33,419 nt of DNA from Rhodobacteraceae bacterium PARR1 (GCA_002256185.1 NKIT01000004.1:36835-70253); one strand, 5' to 3'. Positions 7,641-17,466 are shown, numbered from the stretch's first letter. Made by a program: numbers and translations. The notes: generated by a model from the sequence alone, not told the origin.

Positions 7641-7644
7641 CCCT

Positions 7645-7671
7645 GCGGTTCCGGCCTGAGCCGGAAACCGC
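7645..7671 (+). other. Intercistronic hairpin before multicopper oxidase
   Basis: GCGGTTCCGGC (7645-7655), loop CTGA, then GCCGGAAACCGC (7660-7671), pairing fully except for one bulged A. No T-run follows. It may act as an mRNA processing or stability element, or as an attenuator. Confidence 0.6.
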
Positions 7672-7706
7672 TCGTCCCAATCATCTAGCGATTCAGGAGA
7701 ACTCGC

Positions 7707-9182
7707 ATGCTATCCCTTTCTCGTCGCGGCTTTTTGGCCGCTTCTGCTGCTACGGCCGCATCTTTGGTCCTGCCCGCTCGGGTGCGGGCCCAATCCGCCC
7801 GTATGTCTTTGACAGCCACATCCCGGACCCTCGACATCAAAGGCCGGGCCGCAACCGTCTGGGGGCTCACTGATGGCACAGGCCGCTCCGGGCTTGTACT
7901 CGATCCTGGACAGGCCTTCGCGGTCGACCTCAAGAACACGCTGACAGAGCCTACAATCATTCACTGGCACGGACAGATCCCGGACAACGCTCAGGACGGT
8001 GTCCCCGACCTGCCGATGCCAATGCTGCAGCCCGGTGAAATCCGCGCCTACGACTTCGCGGCAAGGCCGGGCACTCACTGGATGCACGCCCACATCCCGG
8101 CGCACGAAATGCTACTTCTGGCAGCGCCACTGATCGTGCGGCGGCCCGAGGATGTTGCGGCAGATCGTCAGGAGGTGACGCTGTTCCTCCATGACTTCTC
8201 GTTCAAGTCGCCCGCCGAGGTGCTGACCGAAATCACCGGCGGCGCATCGATGGCCGGCATGGATCATGGCCAGCCGGGGCAAGGTGCCATGGACCATTCC
8301 GGGATGGACATGGGCGCCATGGGGCAGGGCGGCATGATGGCGATGCCGGGCATGGACGGCATGGCAATGGACCTCAACGACTACAACTTCGATGCCTATC
8401 TCGCCAACGACCGGACGCTTGACGACCCGGAAGTCGTACAGGTGGACAAAGGCGGGCAGGTGCTGGTCCGCGTGATCAACGCCGCCGCTGCGACTGTATT
8501 CTGGATCGATACGGGCGCGCTTCCCGGACGGCTGGTTGCGGTGGACGGCGAGCCGGTGCAACCGCTGCCTGGCAATCGCTTTGGTGTCGCGATGGGCCAG
8601 CGTCTCGACATCGAACTGGATGTACCGAGGGAGGGCGGGGCGTATCCGGTTCTCGCCTTGCGCGAGGGCGCCAAGGAAAGGACGGGTGTCATCCTGGCCA
8701 CGCCGGGGGCCGCTGTGGCGAAGATCGCTGACTTGTCGGAGCGAGACCATCCCGCCTTCAGCGGCGATCTCGCACAGGAAAGCTTGCTTCGCGCGGTCAC
8801 TCCGTTGCCTGAACGTGCGCCCGCATCGCAGCAGATGCTCATGCTGGGTGGCTCGATGATGCCCTATGTCTGGACGATCAACGGACAGACCTGGGGCACC
8901 CATGTGCCGGTGACGGCGAAATCCGGCGATCGGGTCGAGATGATGTTTCACAACATGTCCATGATGGCACATCCCATGCACTTACACGGTCACGCGTTTC
9001 AGGTGGTCGGCACTGGTGGCACGCGCTTTGCAGGTGCGGTACGCGACACCGTGCATGTGCCGCCGATGGGCATGGTGACGGTTGCGTTGGACGCAGGTGA
9101 AGCAGCGCGCTGGATGCTCCATTGTCACCACATGCCCCACCTTTCGACGGGCATGATGACGGAGTTTGCGGTTTCCGCCTGA
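7707..9182 (+). CDS. Multicopper oxidase, Tat-exported, with Met-rich insert
   Basis: A 491-residue periplasmic oxidase likely to oxidise Cu(I) to the less toxic Cu(II). The N-terminus LSRRGFLAASAA is a twin-arginine signal with cleavage near VRA-QS, fitting export of a folded copper enzyme. The copper ligands are complete: HWHG (H86, H88), HWMHAH (H124, H127, H129), HPMHLHGH (from H422) and HCHHMPHLSTGM (H472, C473, H474, H478, M483 as type 1 ligand). Residues about 181-222 hold a Met/His-rich segment (MAGMDHG, MDHSGMDMGAM, MPGMDGMAMD), as in copper-tolerance oxidases of the CopA/CueO group. It starts at ATG 7707 with AGGAG upstream. Substrate specificity is inferred from these features and the context. 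Confidence 0.93.
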   Translation: MLSLSRRGFLAASAATAASLVLPARVRAQSARMSLTATSRTLDIKGRAATVWGLTDGTGRSGLVLDPGQAFAVDLKNTLTEPTIIHWHGQIPDNAQDGVPDLPMPMLQPGEIRAYDFAARPGTHWMHAHIPAHEMLLLAAPLIVRRPEDVAADRQEVTLFLHDFSFKSPAEVLTEITGGASMAGMDHGQPGQGAMDHSGMDMGAMGQGGMMAMPGMDGMAMDLNDYNFDAYLANDRTLDDPEVVQVDKGGQVLVRVINAAAATVFWIDTGALPGRLVAVDGEPVQPLPGNRFGVAMGQRLDIELDVPREGGAYPVLALREGAKERTGVILATPGAAVAKIADLSERDHPAFSGDLAQESLLRAVTPLPERAPASQQMLMLGGSMMPYVWTINGQTWGTHVPVTAKSGDRVEMMFHNMSMMAHPMHLHGHAFQVVGTGGTRFAGAVRDTVHVPPMGMVTVALDAGEAARWMLHCHHMPHLSTGMMTEFAVSA

Positions 9183-9190
9183 AACTCGCT

Positions 9191-9215
9191 GGACCTGCGG
9201 CCGCGCCGCAGGTCC
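9191..9215 (+). other. Perfect 11-bp intercistronic hairpin after multicopper oxidase
   Basis: GGACCTGCGGC (9191-9201), loop CGC, GCCGCAGGTCC (9205-9215). It lies 8 bp after the oxidase stop and 26 bp before the next start. No T-tract follows, so transcript end protection or partial attenuation is more likely than full termination. Confidence 0.7.
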
Positions 9216-9240
9216 GGACCCATCTCTCAGGGGACATGCC

Positions 9241-9765
9241 ATGTCTGACTGCATCGGACGTCGAGCTATTCTTGGTGGACTTGCAACGCCGTTCATGGCG
9301 ATGCCAGCGTTGGCGCGCCCGCCCTTCCGCCTAGGAAAGGACCCACAGCCACTTCTCTCGCCGCCGATCCTCGACGAGGCGGGAACCACGCGCAAACTGG
9401 ACGACTTCATCGGGCGGGTCGTACTTCTCAACATCTGGGCGACTTGGTGCCCGCCTTGTCGCGAGGAGATGCCGGCGCTTGACCAGCTGGAAGAAGCATT
9501 GGGCGGCGATCGTTTCATGGTTCTGCCTTTGAACATCGACGAAGGCGGGATCACCCGTGGACGCAAATTCTACAACGAAGTCGGCATTCGGCATCTGCCG
9601 CTCTTCTGGGCGGAGCCGCTAAGAGTTCAACTCGCATTCGCTTTCATTGGACTGCCGACAACGCTGCTGGTCGACAACCGAGGGAACGAAATTGGTCGCC
9701 TTCAGGGGCCGTTCGACTGGAATGGTCGGGGAGCCGTCGATCAGCTCCGGAATGTCCTTAGATAA
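9241..9765 (+). CDS. TlpA-like thioredoxin-fold thiol:disulfide protein
   Basis: A 174-residue exported protein. ATG 9241 is chosen over the longer open frame because it begins an export signal (IGRRAILGGLATPFMAMPALA; the arginine pair suggests Tat). The redoxin domain carries NIWATWCPPCREEMPAL (C70, C73), the WCPPC motif of TlpA/ResA reductants, and the cis-Pro IGLPTTLLVDNRG. Such proteins reduce disulfides in cytochrome c or copper-site proteins and need electrons from CcdA/DsbD; a CcdA gene is at 30483. It lies between the multicopper oxidase and the two-component genes, so a role in keeping copper-site thiols reduced is likely but inferred. Confidence 0.88.
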   Translation: MSDCIGRRAILGGLATPFMAMPALARPPFRLGKDPQPLLSPPILDEAGTTRKLDDFIGRVVLLNIWATWCPPCREEMPALDQLEEALGGDRFMVLPLNIDEGGITRGRKFYNEVGIRHLPLFWAEPLRVQLAFAFIGLPTTLLVDNRGNEIGRLQGPFDWNGRGAVDQLRNVLR

Positions 9766-9860
9766 GGAAAAGCCACTGCAACAAATCGATACAATCGGGC
9801 AACAGTGTCGTAGTGTCTGAGTGCCATTCAGCGCGTGCCCAGAGACGAGACCGAAGACCA

Positions 9861-10595
9861 ATGTTGCAACAGTCGACCGCAGTTCAAGCGACCGAAGGCA
9901 AGGTTCTTGTCGTCGATGATGACGGCGAGATCTTGTCGCTTGTTGCCAAGTTCCTGCGCGCCAACGGGTTTGTTGTCTCGACCGCCCGCAATGGCGCAGA
10001 GATGAAGGCCCAGATGCAGTCATCCCAAGTGGATCTTGTTGTGCTGGACATCATGCTGCCGGGGACGAACGGGCTCGACTTGTGCCGGGCGTTGCGCGCC
10101 GAAAGCACGGTGCCGGTCGTGATGCTGCCGGCGAAGGGCGACGAGATCGACCGCATTGTCGGGTTGGAGGTCGGTGCCGATGACTACCTGCCGAAACCGT
10201 TCAATCCGCGCGAACTTCTGGCCCGCATCAAGGCAGTCCTCCGCCGCAGCCGGTCAGTGGAGGGGTCTGCCCCGCAAGGTTCAGGTCGTTCAATCGAATT
10301 CGAGGGGTGGCAATTGGATACCCTGAAGCGAGAGCTGGTGAATCCGGGCGGCGTCGTCGTTGACCTGTCAGGCGGCGAGTATGATCTTCTGTTGACGTTT
10401 CTCGAGGCACCGCAGCGGGTCTTGTCGCGAGACTACCTTCTGGATAGCACCAAGAACAGAACCCTCGACGTGTTTGATCGCTCGATCGATGTGCAGGTCA
10501 GCCGCTTGCGCCGGAAAATCGAGGCGCAAGGAGAGTTAATCAAGACCATTCGCGGCGCAGGTTATCTGTTCGCAGCGGCCGTGCGGCGCAAGTGA
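9861..10595 (+). CDS. OmpR/PhoB-family response regulator
   Basis: 244 residues from ATG 9861; a GTG at 9813 would add 16 residues without homology. Receiver domain 13-125 has acidic VVDDD (19-21), phosphorylation site D63 (VVLDIMLPG) and conserved K112 (YLPKPFNPREL). The position usually held by Thr/Ser that relays phosphorylation (as T83 of OmpR) is P90 here (VVMLPAKG instead of VMLTAKG), which is unusual. The C-terminal winged helix (about 145-240) ends VQVSRLRRKIEAQGELIKTIRGAGYLFA. Its stop overlaps the kinase start (GTGA). Position between copper genes suggests copper sensing, as in CusR/CopR. Confidence 0.93.
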   Translation: MLQQSTAVQATEGKVLVVDDDGEILSLVAKFLRANGFVVSTARNGAEMKAQMQSSQVDLVVLDIMLPGTNGLDLCRALRAESTVPVVMLPAKGDEIDRIVGLEVGADDYLPKPFNPRELLARIKAVLRRSRSVEGSAPQGSGRSIEFEGWQLDTLKRELVNPGGVVVDLSGGEYDLLLTFLEAPQRVLSRDYLLDSTKNRTLDVFDRSIDVQVSRLRRKIEAQGELIKTIRGAGYLFAAAVRRK

Positions 10596-11950
10596 AGCGG
10601 GCAACGGCGCTGCTGCGGGCAGCTTTGGCGTTCAGGTTCGATACACTGGTAGCCAGAACGACCATCGTCCTGATCCTGGGCATCGCCACCGTACAGATTG
10701 TTGGGGTGCAAACCTATCGCGCGTCGCTGAGCGCCGATCTATCCGATGCGACGGAACAGCGGCTGGCGGATCGCTTGCTGACCATCAAGCGCACGCTGGC
10801 CGGATTGCCGGAGGGCCTTCGCGAAGATGCAGCACACGACCTGTCCAGTGGCGCTATCGAAGCGCATTGGAGCAAAGATGAGCGGGCGGTCGAAGCTGAC
10901 GCGACCAACCGATTGTGGACGGATCTCCAGACGCGGTTAATAGAATTGGCCCCGGAACTTGGCGAGGGTGGTCTGATCGTCGGCGAACAGGACGGAGCAA
11001 GCGCAGACCCGCATGTTGCACTGATTTCGATGCGCCTCTCGGACGGCACGTGGTTGAACGTCAGCCTGCTCAGTTGGACGCCCCGCATCCCGGGCGCGCC
11101 GCAGACCGTGATGGTGGCATGGATGATCGCAGCCGTGGCTCTGGCGACAGCTGTTCTGCTGGTGCGCTGGATATCGCGGCCGTTGGCGCGGTTCGCTGAA
11201 GCGGCCAATGGGTTCTACACCACCGGAAAGGTTGCGGCGGTGCCCGAGACCGGCCCTTATGAAGTTGCAGTTCTGGCGCGGGCTTTCAATGACTTACAGG
11301 ACCGTCTTGCCCGGTCGATAGACGATCGCACGCAGGCCCTGGCCGCAGTATCCCACGACTTGAAGACGCCGATCACCCGGTTGCGTCTGCGCGCCGAGGA
11401 GATCGACAGTGAGCCACTCGCACGGTCCATCGCCCATGACCTGGACGAAATGGAGCGGATGATCGATCAGACGCTGTCTTATCTGCGCGGTGACCGGTCC
11501 GATGAAGCGATACGCCCCGTGGACCTGGTCGCAATCCTTGAGACCGTGACAGATGATCAGACGGATCAGGGTGCGGTCGTTTCTTTCACCGGGCCGCGCG
11601 CAGCCGTTGTTCCTGGGCGGCGGTTGGGTTTGAAGCGCGCCTTTGCCAACCTGGTGGGCAATGCTGTCAAATATGGCGGCACAGCCCGGGTGTCGGTTTC
11701 CGAACGCGGGCAGGAAGCGGTCGTAGTGATTGATGACGACGGTCAGGGCATTGCCGCTGCGGACCGGGACCGCGCCCTTTTGCCCTTTGTCCGGCTTGAA
11801 TCGTCGCGCAACAACAAGACCGGGGGCTTCGGTCTGGGGCTGACAATTGCTCGCGCTGTGATCGACGGCCACGGTGGCACGCTGGAGCTTGGCGAAGGGC
11901 CGACCGGTGGCCTGCGCGTCACTGTGTCACTGCCTCGACAGGGCCGCTGA
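10592..11950 (+). CDS. Membrane sensor histidine kinase partner of the response regulator
   Basis: 452 residues with a GTG start overlapping the regulator stop. TM1 (about 22-41, TTIVLILGIATVQIVGV) and TM2 (about 171-191) enclose a periplasmic sensor domain of some 130 residues. HAMP (about 192-245) is followed by a HisKA domain with H255 in AAVSHDLKTPITRLRLR. The ATP-binding domain has N357 (FANLVGNAVKYGG), DDDGQGI and GGFGLGLTIARAV. All catalytic boxes look intact. The sensor domain has few His/Met residues, so the ligand cannot be read from sequence. Copper or envelope stress is inferred from the neighbours. Confidence 0.92.
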   Translation: MKRATALLRAALAFRFDTLVARTTIVLILGIATVQIVGVQTYRASLSADLSDATEQRLADRLLTIKRTLAGLPEGLREDAAHDLSSGAIEAHWSKDERAVEADATNRLWTDLQTRLIELAPELGEGGLIVGEQDGASADPHVALISMRLSDGTWLNVSLLSWTPRIPGAPQTVMVAWMIAAVALATAVLLVRWISRPLARFAEAANGFYTTGKVAAVPETGPYEVAVLARAFNDLQDRLARSIDDRTQALAAVSHDLKTPITRLRLRAEEIDSEPLARSIAHDLDEMERMIDQTLSYLRGDRSDEAIRPVDLVAILETVTDDQTDQGAVVSFTGPRAAVVPGRRLGLKRAFANLVGNAVKYGGTARVSVSERGQEAVVVIDDDGQGIAAADRDRALLPFVRLESSRNNKTGGFGLGLTIARAVIDGHGGTLELGEGPTGGLRVTVSLPRQGR

Positions 11951-12034
11951 AACACTCGGTTACAAAGCGGCAATCGTTCAGAGACGTCTGTCGGTCATTT
12001 CGACACCAACAAAAACAGGCGTCGGGGTTCGGAT

Positions 12035-13726
12035 ATGCGGTTTGTAGGGGCTTTGGCCGTTGTTCTGATGTTTGCCTTCACGAGCGGCGTGGCCGCACAT
12101 GAAGGCCATGATCATGGTGCCCCGCCGCCGCCGGTCAGCACGACCATCGCCCCTCGGGTCGAAGCATCATCTCTGGTGTTCGAGGCGGTTGTCATAGCGC
12201 GCGGCGCCGAACTGCAGGTCTATGTCGACACATTCGACACCAACGCGCCCGTTGCCGGGGCTGCAGTCGAGATGGACACACCATCCGGTGTGATCACCGG
12301 CACGGAAACGGCCCCAGGTGTCTATGCGTTTTCCGCACCCTGGGTCGCGACACCCGGCAGCTACGATCTTGCGATCACCGTCATTGCCGATGCTGGATTT
12401 GACGTTTTGGTGGGGTCGCTGACGATCCCCGCACCACCGCCAGCGGCAGTGGTTGAGGTAAACGCCGCAGCAGCGATTGGCGCGAGTGTTTTGGGTGACT
12501 TGCGGGCGCGCCTGGAGACCCGCGATCTAACGCTCGCCGCCGCGGCTGCTATCGGTCTGCTGGTAGGGGTTTTCGGCATGCTGTTGTTGCGGCGCAATCG
12601 CCGGCCAGTTGCACATGCCAAGATTGCAGCTCTGTTGGTAGCTCTCCTGCTTATCCCGCCGTCGCAGGGGCAGGCGGAGGTTGGTGCCGCCAGCGCGGCC
12701 AACGCAGCACTGCCCATGCCTGCCGCTGCGACGCGCGATGTCGCCCAACGCTTTCCAGATGGGGCCATCTTTGTTCCAAAAGGGACGCAGCGCGTGTTGG
12801 GCATTCGCACGCTCGTCACGGAAACGGCTATGCATGGGCGGCGCATCGAACTTCCGGGGCGCATCATTCCAGATCCGAATGCCTCGGGCTATGTGCAGGC
12901 GTCGCTTGAGGGCAGGCTGGTGGCCCCACCGGGTGGTTTTCCACAGCTCGGGTCATTGGTGAAGGCAGGTCAGATCGTCGCCATCGTCGAGCCGACCATC
13001 GGTGCGGTAGATCTTGCCGACCGCCAACAGCAAATTCGTGAGATCGAACAAGAATTGCAGCTTGTCACTCGCCGTCTTGATCGGCGTAAGCAGTTGGAAA
13101 GCGTGGTGGCGCAGACCGAGATCGAAGAGTTGGAGATCGAACAGGAAAGCTTGATCGCCCAACGTGACGCCTTGGTTTCGCTGACCGATGTGTCGGAAAA
13201 TCTGATCGCACCGGTGGACGGGGTAATCGCCGCAGGCCAAGCCATCGCGGGCCAGATCGCCTCCCCGGGCGTCACCGTTTACGAGATCGTTGACCCAGGA
13301 AGGTTCTGGGTTGAGGCACTGAGTTACCGATCAGAAGCTTTGGGCTTGGAAGCAGTGGCGGTCTTCGCTGACGGATCGACCATCGATCTTGCCTATCAGG
13401 GGACGGGTCTTGCTGACCAAGGACAGGCCGTTCCAGTGCGGTTTTCTGTCGTGGGAGACGCGGCTGGATTGCGGGCTGGTCAGTTGCTGAGGGTGATCGC
13501 GACCACTCCGGCAGAGCATGAGGGAATCGTCGTACCTCGCGATGCTGTCTTGCGCGGAGCCAACGGGCAGCTTGTCGTATATGTGAAGACCAATGCCGAA
13601 CGCTTCGTCCAGCGCGAGGTTCGGGTAGAACCGCTGGATGGAGATACCGTGCTGGTCGTTGCGGGCCTCGAGGTTGGACTGCGTGTCGTTGCCGAGGGTG
13701 CCGAACTCCTCAATCAGATCCGATAG
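12035..13726 (+). CDS. Fusion of a YtkA-like domain with an RND periplasmic adaptor (CusB type)
   Basis: 563 residues. Residues 1-21 are a signal sequence, followed by a metal-binding-looking HEGHDHG. Residues about 45-135 form a beta-rich domain similar in style to YtkA/FixH extracytoplasmic domains (LQVYVDTFDTNAPVAGAAVEMDTP). Then come a TM segment (166-186, ending RRNRR) and a second hydrophobic stretch (195-211) resembling the original signal peptide of the adaptor. Residues 240-563 are an HlyD/CusB adaptor with lipoyl/hairpin parts (GSLVKAGQIVAIVEP; coiled hairpin with repeated EIEELEIEQ) and VVPRDAVLRGANGQLVVYV. Adaptors link an RND pump to an outer-membrane channel. The pump gene follows after 9 bp. 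No outer-membrane TolC/CusC gene is seen in the window. Confidence 0.88.
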   Translation: MRFVGALAVVLMFAFTSGVAAHEGHDHGAPPPPVSTTIAPRVEASSLVFEAVVIARGAELQVYVDTFDTNAPVAGAAVEMDTPSGVITGTETAPGVYAFSAPWVATPGSYDLAITVIADAGFDVLVGSLTIPAPPPAAVVEVNAAAAIGASVLGDLRARLETRDLTLAAAAAIGLLVGVFGMLLLRRNRRPVAHAKIAALLVALLLIPPSQGQAEVGAASAANAALPMPAAATRDVAQRFPDGAIFVPKGTQRVLGIRTLVTETAMHGRRIELPGRIIPDPNASGYVQASLEGRLVAPPGGFPQLGSLVKAGQIVAIVEPTIGAVDLADRQQQIREIEQELQLVTRRLDRRKQLESVVAQTEIEELEIEQESLIAQRDALVSLTDVSENLIAPVDGVIAAGQAIAGQIASPGVTVYEIVDPGRFWVEALSYRSEALGLEAVAVFADGSTIDLAYQGTGLADQGQAVPVRFSVVGDAAGLRAGQLLRVIATTPAEHEGIVVPRDAVLRGANGQLVVYVKTNAERFVQREVRVEPLDGDTVLVVAGLEVGLRVVAEGAELLNQIR

Positions 13727-13735
13727 GCACAGACC

Positions 13736-16700
13736 ATGTTCAATTTTCTGGTCACGCAATCACTGCGCAACCGCATGTTCGTCATGGCGATTGCCATCGT
13801 CATGGTACTTTACGGCGCCCTGACGGTCACCCGCCTTCCGGTCGATGTGTTCCCCGATCTCAACCGCCCGACCGTTACCATCATGACCGAGGCCGAGGGG
13901 CTTGCTCCGCCCGAGGTCGAGCAATTGGTCACCTATCCGCTGGAAACCCAGATGAACGGGCTGCCCGGTGTCACGCGTGTCAGGTCCACTTCGGGCGTGG
14001 GTCTGTCGATCGTCTATGTCGAGTTCGACTGGAACACTGACATTTACCGCAACCGGCAGCAGATTGCTGAAAGGCTGACCCTGGTGCAGGCGCAGCTGCC
14101 CCAAGGCGTGGTGCCACAGATGGGGCCGGTCGCCTCTATCATGGGGCAGATCATGCTGATCGCTGTGACCGGGCCGGATACCGTCACCCCGATGGAGTTG
14201 CGCGAGCTGGCCGATTTCACCATCAGGCCACGGCTCTTGACCATTCCGGGGGTGGCTAACGTCATCCCGATCGGCGGCGAGGTACGGCAATACAGGGTTG
14301 CGCCAAACCCAGCAGCAATGCGCGCCTTTGGCGTGACCTATGAAGACGTCGAGTCAGCACTGACTGGCTTTGGCGCGAACACAGGCGGCGGCTTTGCCGA
14401 CCAGTACGGACGCGAGTTCCTGATCCGCAACATCGGGCGCACACAAAGCCTGGCCGACCTTGGAAGCCTTGTCGTGGCTTCCGTTAATGGCCAGCCGGTG
14501 GCTCTCGACCAGGTCGCTCAAGTCAGCTTTGCGCCCCGCACCAAGCGCGGCGATGCCGGTTTCATGGGCGACGATGCGGTGATCGTCTCTGTCGAAAAAC
14601 AGCCGGACGTGGACTCCATCGCTTTGACCCAGCAGGTCGAGGCTGCATTGGCGGAGATGACCGCGGCCCTGCCAGAAGGAGTAAAGGCGGACAACATCCT
14701 CTTCCGCCAGGCGACCTTCATCGAGACATCGATCAGCAATGTGCAAAAGGTGCTTCTGGAAGCCATCGCAGTGGTTGCGGTCGTGCTATTCCTGTTCCTG
14801 TTGAACCTGCGCACCACGATCATCTCGCTGACCGCTATTCCTGTTTCCATACTGGTGTCGGCGATCATCTTTTACTGGATGGGTCTGTCGATCAACACGA
14901 TGACACTGGGCGGCCTTGCCATCGCCATCGGTGAGTTGGTCGACGACGCCGTGGTCGATGTCGAAAATATCTTCCGCCGCCTGCGCGAAAACCGCGAGAA
15001 GGGAAATCCCCGCTCGGTCTTCGACGTGGTCGTGTCCGCCAGCCAGGAGGTGCGGTCGGGCATCGTTTACGCCACGATGACCATTGTTCTGGTCTTCGTG
15101 CCGCTCTTTGCGCTGTCGGGCATTGAGGGGCGGCTTTTTGCACCACTTGGGCAGGCGTATATCATCTCGATTCTGGCAAGCCTTGTCGTGTCGATCACGC
15201 TGACCCCAGTCATGGCCTATTACATGCTGCCCGGGTTGAAGCGGCTGGATGAGCATGAAGGCATGGTCGTTCGGGTCCTGAAGCGCGGCAATCGCAAATT
15301 GCTTGAGTGGTCGTTCGGGCACCCACGCCTGCTGATCGCGGGAGTTCTGGCGGCCGTGGTCACGGCGGGCAGTTTTGCCACCCAACTGCCGCGCGCGTTT
15401 CTGCCCCCGTTCAACGAAGGCACGCTGACGATCAGCATGCTCTTCAACCCTGGCATATCCCTTGAGGAAAGCCAGCGGATCGGTCTGGTAGCCGAGCAGT
15501 TGATCCTTGAGGTGCCCGAGGTTGTGCTGGTTGGGCGCCGGACGGGCCGTGCGGAACTGGATGAACACGCCGAAGGGGTGCATTCGTCCGAGGTCGAGGT
15601 GGAACTGGCCCAAGACGGCCGCCCAAAGACCGAGATCGAGGCGGATATCCGTGCGCGTCTATCCGTGCTGCCGGTGGTGACCAACATCGGCCAGCCGATC
15701 TCGCACCGGCTTGATCACATGCTGTCGGGGGTGCGGGCGCAGATTGCGCTCAAGATCTTTGGCGAGGATCTCGACACGATGCGCGCCATTGCCGAGGAGT
15801 TCCGAGTGGCGCTGGATGAAATCCCTGGCGTTGTCGATCTTCAGGTCGAAAAGCAGGTCCGTATCCCGCAGCTGGAGATCATCGTCGATTACGGACGCGC
15901 GGCGCTTTATGGTCTGCAGCCCGCTGCCGTAACTGAACAATTGGAACAACTTTCAAACGGTCGCATCGTTTCGCGGATCGTTGATGGCAACAAGCGCTTC
16001 GACGTCGTGTTGCGCCTGCAGGACGAAGAACGCACGACACGCGGTCTTGGTGATCTGTTGATCGAAACTCCAACAGGCTGGATCCCGGTCAGTCAGATTG
16101 CCGATGTGGTCGAAACCGACGGCCCGAACCAGATTCTTCGCGAAAACGGCAAACGCCGCCTTGTCGTGCTGGCCAACTCCGACGGGCAGACCGACATGGC
16201 GCAGATCGTCGAACAGATCCGCGCCGTGATGGCCGAAAAGGACCTGCCCACCGGGTTCTTCGCCACGCTGGAAGGTACCTTCCAAGCCCAAGAGGAGTCG
16301 ATGCGCACCATCGGCCTCTTGTCGATCCTGTCGCTGGCGATGATCTTCGCGATCCTTTACAGCCGCTACCGCTCGCCGCTGTTTGTCGGCATCATCATGG
16401 CGTCCGTGCCTTTGGCCCTGATCGGCAGCGTCGCGGCTTTGTGGTGGTCTGGCCAGCCCCTGTCGGTCGCGTCCATGGTCGGCTTCATCACGCTGACCGG
16501 GATTGCGACCCGCAACGGCATCCTAAAGATTAGCCACTACATCAACCTCGCCATTCAGGAAGACATGCCGTTCGGACGCGACCTTGTCATTCGTGGTAGT
16601 CTGGAGCGGCTGACGCCGGTGCTGATGACCGCCTTGTCGGCGGGGGTGGCCCTTGTGCCGCTGATGCTTGGCGCTGATGCGCCCGGCAAGGAAATCCTCC

Positions 16701-16885
16701 ACCCCGTCGCCATCACCATCTTTGGTGGCCTGGTGACAGCCACGATCCTTGACACTGTCCTGACCCCGACACTGTTCCTGCGCTATGGCCGCGTCCCGCT
16801 TGAACGCCTAGTGGCGCAGGCACGGGCCGAGGCTGAAAAGCAATCGCAGAACACAGGTCGTGCAACTGCAATCGAATCTTACTGA
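13736..16885 (+). CDS. Heavy-metal RND efflux pump, CusA/CzcA family
   Basis: A 1049-residue inner-membrane proton-driven exporter with the RND layout: TM1 near 13-31, a large periplasmic loop, a TM cluster from about 340, a second loop and a final TM cluster from about 855. In TM4, [20 protein letters not shown] (392-411) has D403 and E410. The extra Asp that CzcA-type Zn/Co/Cd pumps carry six residues before D403 is Ala here (A397). This is closer to the Cu/Ag CusA pattern, but the ELVDD variant differs from CusA too. I did not locate the CusA three-Met site, so substrate is not certain. Cu(I)/Ag(I) is favoured by the multicopper oxidase and adaptor beside it. Confidence 0.92.
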   Translation: MFNFLVTQSLRNRMFVMAIAIVMVLYGALTVTRLPVDVFPDLNRPTVTIMTEAEGLAPPEVEQLVTYPLETQMNGLPGVTRVRSTSGVGLSIVYVEFDWNTDIYRNRQQIAERLTLVQAQLPQGVVPQMGPVASIMGQIMLIAVTGPDTVTPMELRELADFTIRPRLLTIPGVANVIPIGGEVRQYRVAPNPAAMRAFGVTYEDVESALTGFGANTGGGFADQYGREFLIRNIGRTQSLADLGSLVVASVNGQPVALDQVAQVSFAPRTKRGDAGFMGDDAVIVSVEKQPDVDSIALTQQVEAALAEMTAALPEGVKADNILFRQATFIETSISNVQKVLLEAIAVVAVVLFLFLLNLRTTIISLTAIPVSILVSAIIFYWMGLSINTMTLGGLAIAIGELVDDAVVDVENIFRRLRENREKGNPRSVFDVVVSASQEVRSGIVYATMTIVLVFVPLFALSGIEGRLFAPLGQAYIISILASLVVSITLTPVMAYYMLPGLKRLDEHEGMVVRVLKRGNRKLLEWSFGHPRLLIAGVLAAVVTAGSFATQLPRAFLPPFNEGTLTISMLFNPGISLEESQRIGLVAEQLILEVPEVVLVGRRTGRAELDEHAEGVHSSEVEVELAQDGRPKTEIEADIRARLSVLPVVTNIGQPISHRLDHMLSGVRAQIALKIFGEDLDTMRAIAEEFRVALDEIPGVVDLQVEKQVRIPQLEIIVDYGRAALYGLQPAAVTEQLEQLSNGRIVSRIVDGNKRFDVVLRLQDEERTTRGLGDLLIETPTGWIPVSQIADVVETDGPNQILRENGKRRLVVLANSDGQTDMAQIVEQIRAVMAEKDLPTGFFATLEGTFQAQEESMRTIGLLSILSLAMIFAILYSRYRSPLFVGIIMASVPLALIGSVAALWWSGQPLSVASMVGFITLTGIATRNGILKISHYINLAIQEDMPFGRDLVIRGSLERLTPVLMTALSAGVALVPLMLGADAPGKEILHPVAITIFGGLVTATILDTVLTPTLFLRYGRVPLERLVAQARAEAEKQSQNTGRATAIESY

Positions 16886-16900
16886 ACATCGGAGCTCAAA

Positions 16901-17284
16901 ATGAACCTATTCAAAGTGTCTTTCCGCCTTGGCCTGTCAGCCTTAGCTTCCGTCGTAGGACTTGCAGCCTTCGCGCATGAGCCGCGTCCTGGTCCGAATG
17001 GCGGTTGGAAAGTCGATGCAGGTGCGTGGCACGCGGAACTGGTCGCTAATGCCACGCCCAATGTCATTGTGTTTCTCTTTGACGGTGCGGACCAGCCGGT
17101 TTCGGCAGAAGGCTGGAGTGGCAACGCAATCCTTCTTGTTGACGGTGCCGCGCAACGGTTTGAACTTACCCCTGATGCAAACGGACAGCTTGCGGGAGTG
17201 GCTGCAGCATCTGTCCCTAAGGATGTAAAGGGCGCGCTCCAGCTTATTGCACCCGACGGGACGACGGCCCAAGCAAAGTACTAG
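16901..17284 (+). CDS. Small periplasmic protein downstream of the RND pump
   Basis: 127 residues starting at ATG 16901 with GGAG eight bases upstream. A signal peptide ends near AAFA-HEPRPGPNGG. The remainder looks like a small all-beta domain (NVIVFLFDGADQPV, NAILLVDGAAQRFELTPD). It has His near the mature N-terminus and in GAWHAEL but no Cys. Small proteins of this kind commonly close CusBA-like operons; a copper chaperone role similar in position to CusF is possible but it lacks an obvious CusF HxxM pattern. Last gene of the plus-strand copper operon, before a strong hairpin. Confidence 0.75.
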   Translation: MNLFKVSFRLGLSALASVVGLAAFAHEPRPGPNGGWKVDAGAWHAELVANATPNVIVFLFDGADQPVSAEGWSGNAILLVDGAAQRFELTPDANGQLAGVAAASVPKDVKGALQLIAPDGTTAQAKY

Positions 17285-17466
17285 GCGGTCAGAACAGCTT
17301 GTAATCTCCTGGCAAGGAAGCCAACTGCAGAAAGTGAGAACTGAGGTCTCGTGTTTCGTTGGTCGTTTAGCGACGGTGGACTCCAACAGAGTGGACCGCT
17401 GTGACCAACAACACATATCTGACCGCTTCGCCGCGATTGAAGGAGTTGCCGACAAATTCATCATTC

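Noticed and set aside
14786-15613. 275-codon minus-strand frame inside the RND pump gene
   Set aside because: Shadow of the pump frame; rich in Arg/His/Gln with no domain.
7707-17284. Copper P-type ATPase or CueR/MerR regulator gene in the copper block
   Set aside because: No protein with CPx/DKTG ATPase motifs or a MerR-type N-terminus is present in the window.
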